From Glebionis coronaria (taxonomy: Eukaryota > Streptophyta > Magnoliopsida > Asterales > Asteraceae): a DNA stretch of 64,000 nt. Positions within the stretch are counted from its first letter, which is position 1, and each line of letters opens with the position of its first letter. The translations under genes and the position numbers were made by a program. Location of the stretch: positions 400,451,275 to 400,515,274 of the forward strand of contig CM046878.1 of the NCBI GenBank assembly GCA_025667525.1, written 5' to 3'. Positions 59,257 through 64,000 of this stretch are shown piece after piece. Below the pieces are notes generated by a model. It saw nothing but the letters and a program-made list of their open reading frames with translations, was not told the DNA's origin and searched no databases.

Positions 59257-61088
59257 TGTTGAGGGGATCGAGTCGAGCTCATGACTCGGTAATCAAAAAC
59301 GAGGTGCCTCGTGGGGGAGTCCCATGCTTATCCTATGTACATATTATCGCTTTCTTAGTCTAATGTAGCTTACGTGTGGGGATTTGTGCCCTTCCAACCT
59401 TTGTTCCGTGGTTGTTTGTGATATGTGAACTTTAGATCATGATCTTCACGATTGGAGCCTCTCGTGTTCGTCTTAAGGGAGCACTCGATCGTTTGCTTTG
59501 GAGACATTTCTCAATATCCATGATGTATCCTCTGATGTTCTAACCTTAGGTTTTTAGCACACTTCATAAACGGCTTTAAATTTAACGGTTACACCCTTTC
59601 CATGCTAGATTAGGCATTCGACTACGTCTCTAGTATGGGGGTGTTTGCACCCCTAGACTCGAAACATTGAGGACAATGTTTAACTTTAGTATGGGGGGGT
59701 GAATAGATACTTGCCTTGCCAAACCTTCACGCTTTCCAAAGTTTATCTTTTTGTTATCGTTTTTGTTGCAAAATAAGGCTAAAAATGGCCAAATTTTAAA
59801 TTTTTCTCATGTTTTATAAGTGTTTAAGACACGAATGTAGGTTTTCCGATGGCGAGAATAAGAGTAATTTTTGACTCGACCGTGCGTGTTGAGCACTTAG
59901 CTTTGATTCCTTAACTACACATTAGGCTAAGTCTCTTAAATGAGGACGAGAAATGATAGAGTTAATTATAAGTTACTATGCTAAACGTAGAATACTCGTA
60001 TTCTTTCAAAAACTCATGTGTTCTCGTTGTTTGCTTATTCTCCCTTCGCATGTAAATATTTTTTGCTTAATAAATATTGACTTAGCGGTTTAGTTGGGAT
60101 TGTTGGGTTTCTAGTCTTTTCTAGTAGCTTCCGTGTAATTAAATTGGGAAGACATTAAGGTATCGCCAGCGTCACGGTTTTGAAGTATTGGCACCCTAAT
60201 AATCGAAAGCTTCACCCAATAATAAGATTTCAAGTGCTCACCTAAATCAAGCAAACAATTTGAAGCCCCACAAGGCCGAAAAATCTATGCAAAATTGAAA
60301 GTGAATCAAGCCTTAATCTTCGAAGCTTTAAAGATCCAAAATTCGCTTTAGCGTGAGGATATACGTCTTTGGCTAATAAAACCACCGATGAGGCGGATAA
60401 TAAAAGGCAAGGCAAGACCGAAGTCATAATAAAAGCTTCATGGCGAAGTTGAATAAAAGATGGAGGTAAACCAAAGATAATAAGGCCCTTCCGTTAGGGG
60501 GCGTATAAAAGTCTTGGTAATAAGTCTCATGTTCAAAACCGTTATAAAACCGTGTTTATCGATTCTTCTTGTCAACTTAATTTTTTAACATCGTCGTCTA
60601 TTAGGAGGGGTTATTGATTTGATGGTCTTAGTTACACCGTTAGAACTCTATTTTTAGACCTAAATCTCTATTATCGCATAAGTCAAACAATGTATCCTCG
60701 TGAAACATTCAAGACATCATAAAATATAAGAGATACAACTTAGGAATAATGGGAGAATAAGTACGTGATTAAGGCATATGAGTAGTGTTAGCATTACTAA
60801 CTTATAATGACAATGATCTCGTTGCACGCTTAGCATGGAATTGGAGTGAAATCGAGGACGATGAAATTATTTCTAACGAAGCATTCACGTGTTCTTATTC
60901 TATGAACCTAAACGTCCCATTCTGCGATGAAAATCATACATTATGTCTATAACACAAGTAGTAGTAATAATAGTATTAGTATAGCCAGTTTATCATTTAA
61001 ATAAAGTGAATAAAATGAATTTTGGAGATGCTTTGATACTTTATTCTAGCATTGCGTGAGGGCACGACAATGGTTTAGTATGGGGGAG
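59257..61088 (+). other. non-coding 3' part of element B, no env-like gene
   Basis: In many Athila elements this area holds an env-like ORF. Here I find none; only short chance frames (such as 60242-60427 minus). It has two extra polypurine-like motifs AGTATGGGGG at 59632 and 59688. Confidence 0.75.
61077..61088 (+). other. polypurine tract of element B
   Basis: AGTATGGGGGAG directly precedes the 3' LTR start TGATGAG. Confidence 0.85.
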
Positions 61089-64000
61089 TGATGAGACTGC
61101 TTTTATACATAGTCTCATCTTCCAAATAGGGCTTAAAATGCATTAAATATCATCAAAATACCCAAATATATGCTTGTGTTTGTTGCTTGTGTATTTTAGG
61201 TACGGATATTGAGATAATGACAAAAGATCACAAGAATCATGCAAAAACGAACACGGGAAACGAAGCCGCACAATGAACCAAGTCCTAGTGAAGACTTTCC
61301 CAAGATCAACCCTTGAAGATTTGAAGAATTATGAAGAAGGGTCCTCCAATTATGAAGAATTGACACTTTATACCCTTGTATCCTCATAATTACAAGTTTG
61401 GTCCCTAAAGTTTGTCAAAATTACCAAAAGGGCCCTTAACTTTGAAGAATTGGCAAGTTTAGCCCCTCAACAAAGCTAAATTGTCAACCAATATCATCCA
61501 CAAAGTCAAATATATCATGAAGTCCTTCAAAGTACAAGAAATGACAAGTTTGGTCCTTTGAAAAATCCAAAATTACAAAAAGGACCCTCAACTTTCAACA
61601 ATTGGCAAAAATGGTCCCTCATTTATCAAGACTTGGCAATTTCAGTCCTCTAAAATGACAATTATACAAGTCTAGACCATTATCATTGAAGAAAATACCA
61701 AACCAGCCCTTGAAGAATTCAAATATGGCAAGAAATACCCCTGAATTCATGTTACAAAAGTTTATGGGCCAAAAGTGCAAAAAGTTCAAAGTTGATAAGG
61801 CTTAAATGGGCGCTGACAGAGTTTTGATTGCAAGTGACAAGAAGAAAGGAAATAAGGGACCAAAAGGGGCCAGACAATAAACTTACCTAGACCAACCAGC
61901 TCTTGCCACGTGCCCCACTATCTCCTCTCCACCAATCACATTGCTCCCTGCTTCCACCTCACCATCCACTCACATTTATTTATTAAACTAATCCTAACAG
62001 ATTAGTTTAAACTGGCGCTAAACACCCAATTTAAAAACCAAACGGATTAAAAACATGTTCTTGGTGTTCTTGGCACAAATTGGGCATTTGCTAATTACCA
62101 ACAATTAAACTCCCATAATGTGCAGATTTGTGATTAAGGGTCCTATAATCACAACCCAACCTTAAAACTTGACACCTCACCACCCCTTTTGTCTCCTTAT
62201 GTCTGCCCTGCTCCACACCCATGCATACTGCCAAAAAGGTGGCAGCAATCCAACGTTTGAGATACATGCTTACTTTCTAAGCTGCATATACACCCTTGAA
62301 TGCTCTCACACATGCCAGCTACCACTACACAACAAGAAAAGTCACATGATTCTCCAAAGAAGACAAAGACCTCAAGGGCATTTTTGGGACTTTAGCACTA
62401 GGGTTTACACGTTTTGCAGCTTGCTAGGACCTTGTACACCCTCTATATAAAGGGTCTAGTTCATTTCATTTGTTCCTGCTTTTGGTTTTTCCTTTGTTCA
62501 AACACTTGTAAATCCTTTTTCAGTTTAATGAATTTGAGTTAAGTGATTTAAAGAAAGACCAAGTGCCATCTTTATTCTGTTGTTTATGTTCTTAGTTTAC
62601 TGCTTTTGAAGTTTAAAACCTGTTTTCAAAAGAGGAGTGTGCACAAGTTTGCATATTTTCCTCATTTTCTTGATATTTTGCTAAGTCTTGTTCCAATCTT
62701 GGAATTCTTGGGCTATAGGGCTGATCATAGCATCCTAACTGAGTTGGTTAAGGTGTGGTGAGGCTTATAACTTGGGGATAATCAAGTGTGGGGTAACAAG
62801 TTTGCATCAATCAAGATTTTTCCAAGTTTCTTATTTTTCATGTTATTGTGCTTAACCCTTGTTGAATCTTAGCAGGCTTTTGTGGAAGCTTGTGCTTGTT
62901 CTTGCTAGCACATAAGCTCAAAATTCGTGGGTGTGGATGTACATCCATGAGGTTTGCTTACTTAATCTCCAAATCTGCTTAAAAAGTGATTTTTGGTGAT
63001 ATTTGTATGAATCTGTTGTTCTTGTGAATTTTGTGGCTTGTTCTTGCTTGAATCTGTTATTTAGACTTGTTTGAGTGTTAATTGATGCTTGGTTGGCCTG
63101 GAATCTTGCTTTGCTTTTGAAAATCTTGATTTGAAAAAGTTAAAGGGGTGTTTGGGTCTACTGATTTGTGCTTGTAATCTGATTTTGTGTTAAGGGAAAG
63201 TGTTGTTTATGCTTTGTATCTGATATACCTTTGTTTGAGAGTGTTTTGCTGCAAGTTTTTGGGTTTGAACACTTGAATTGATCAATCTGCTATTAAGACC
63301 TTGTTTCTGCTTGTTTTGACCTAAGATTTTGGGAACACTTAGTGTGTATGCATGCTTAGGGATAAAATTGGTTTAAACAAAGTTAACATAACCTGTTTGA
63401 AAGATTTGAGGTGTTGAAATTGGCTTGTGTGTCAAATACATCAGCAAAAGTTAGAAATCTGCATGTGTAGTGTTCATCAGTAACTTTCATAGCTTGGATC
63501 TTGCTTAATTCTTTGAACCAGTGCATGAAACCTGTTTAGACTTGCTTATTGGAGTTTATTATAGCTTGTGTGTGCATTTGGTTGAATTTGGTTGGCTGAT
63601 TTGTGCTAAAACTGTTCTTGAATGCTAAACTGCTCATTGTTCATGTCTGTGCTATATCTGGTGATAGATTGATTAAACTGTATCAATTGGCTGTTTGTGA
63701 TTGTGTTATTTTGCTTGTTATTGACTCCTTTTGATCCAAAGATCAATTGGGTGCCTTTGTGAAAACTGAATCCAAGAAAAAGTCACTAAAGACAACAAGT
63801 CAAAATAGTCAAGCAGTGGGAAAAGTTCCCACTGCTCAACATCCAAAACTAGCCCCTGCTAGTGCAATTTTGTCATCAGCTTATCAATAAGCTATTCTAG
63901 CTTATTCTGACTTGCAACAACTTATTTTTTGTAATAGATCTTCATTATTTGACCCATTTAAGTGAACTGGAGCTTATCAGACTTTGACTTTGACTTTTCA
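61089..64000 (+). repeat. 3' LTR of element B, first 2.9 kb
   Basis: It is collinear with 48538-51449, with about 12 substitutions and perhaps one indel. It includes the TATA box at 62444-62452. It continues beyond the window. Confidence 0.93.

Larger units (their letters stand above)
48538..64000 (+). mobile_element. element B: young, nearly complete Athila-like Ty3/gypsy retrotransposon, right end outside the window
   Basis: The order is 5' LTR, tRNA-Asp primer site, leader, gag, TAA, protease-RT-RNase H-integrase, non-coding 3' part, polypurine tract, 3' LTR. With an LTR of 4240 bases the full element should be about 16.8 kb and end near 65330. The RT (FMDDFS), the absence of a chromodomain and the tRNA-Asp primer identify the Athila lineage. 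It lies inside LTR G. Confidence 0.93.

Noticed and set aside
59257..61088. Env-like third ORF expected in Athila elements
   Set aside because: No frame over about 60 codons and no membrane segments; nothing supports an env-like gene here.

Overview
The window is eukaryotic, almost certainly plant, nuclear DNA made up nearly entirely of nested transposable elements. I find no convincing single-copy host gene. Supporting evidence: LTR retrotransposons of Ty1/copia and Ty3/gypsy (Athila-like and chromovirus-like) type, plant CACTA/hAT/MITE sequences, tRNA-Asp and tRNA-iMet primer binding sites, GT-AG introns, and AT-rich DNA. The gag style and LTR style resemble elements of the daisy family (Asteraceae), but that placement is an inference from memory of similar elements.

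Layout. 1-12050: minus-strand Athila-like element A, entering from the left edge with an open gag-protease frame, its tRNA-Asp primer site and a 3.1 kb 5' LTR. That LTR is split by a 6.3 kb copia insertion at 3126-9393, which is an odd head-to-head chimera. 12051-15658: the rest of an older Athila-type LTR (C), into which A appears to have inserted. 15814-19264: gypsy LTR D with a decayed primer site and leader. 19915-20169: copia RNase H remnant. 20170-27397: minus-strand gypsy LTR E, split by a complete solo Athila-type LTR F (20936-24721, target duplication TTATG). 27398-30986: stacked 3' ends of minus-strand gypsy elements with an antisense ORF and a minisatellite. 30987-34382: truncated Athila-type LTR H.

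34383 to about 47922 is DNA-transposon territory. It holds a CACTA left end with subterminal repeats, a fold-back element carrying an array of ATCATATATGAT palindromes, a hAT element with an 8-bp target duplication, a CACTA TNP2 transposase pseudogene (minus) that lost its catalytic core, a second hAT-type MITE with an 8-bp duplication, three E2F-like sites, and a multi-exon En/Spm-type gene with a triplicated exon. That gene is cut at 47922 by a chromovirus-type LTR (G), which is itself cut at 48538 by element B.

48538-64000 (running off the right edge): element B, a young Athila-like element with a 4.24 kb LTR, tRNA-Asp primer site, intact gag and intact protease-RT-RNase H-integrase. Gag and pol share one reading frame and are separated by a single TAA. 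The two LTR copies differ at about a dozen positions over 2.9 kb (hand count), so the insertion is recent. A and B both encode the gag-pol machinery of self-replicating retrotransposons. The solo LTRs, LARD-like copia, hAT and MITE sequences are non-autonomous or dead.
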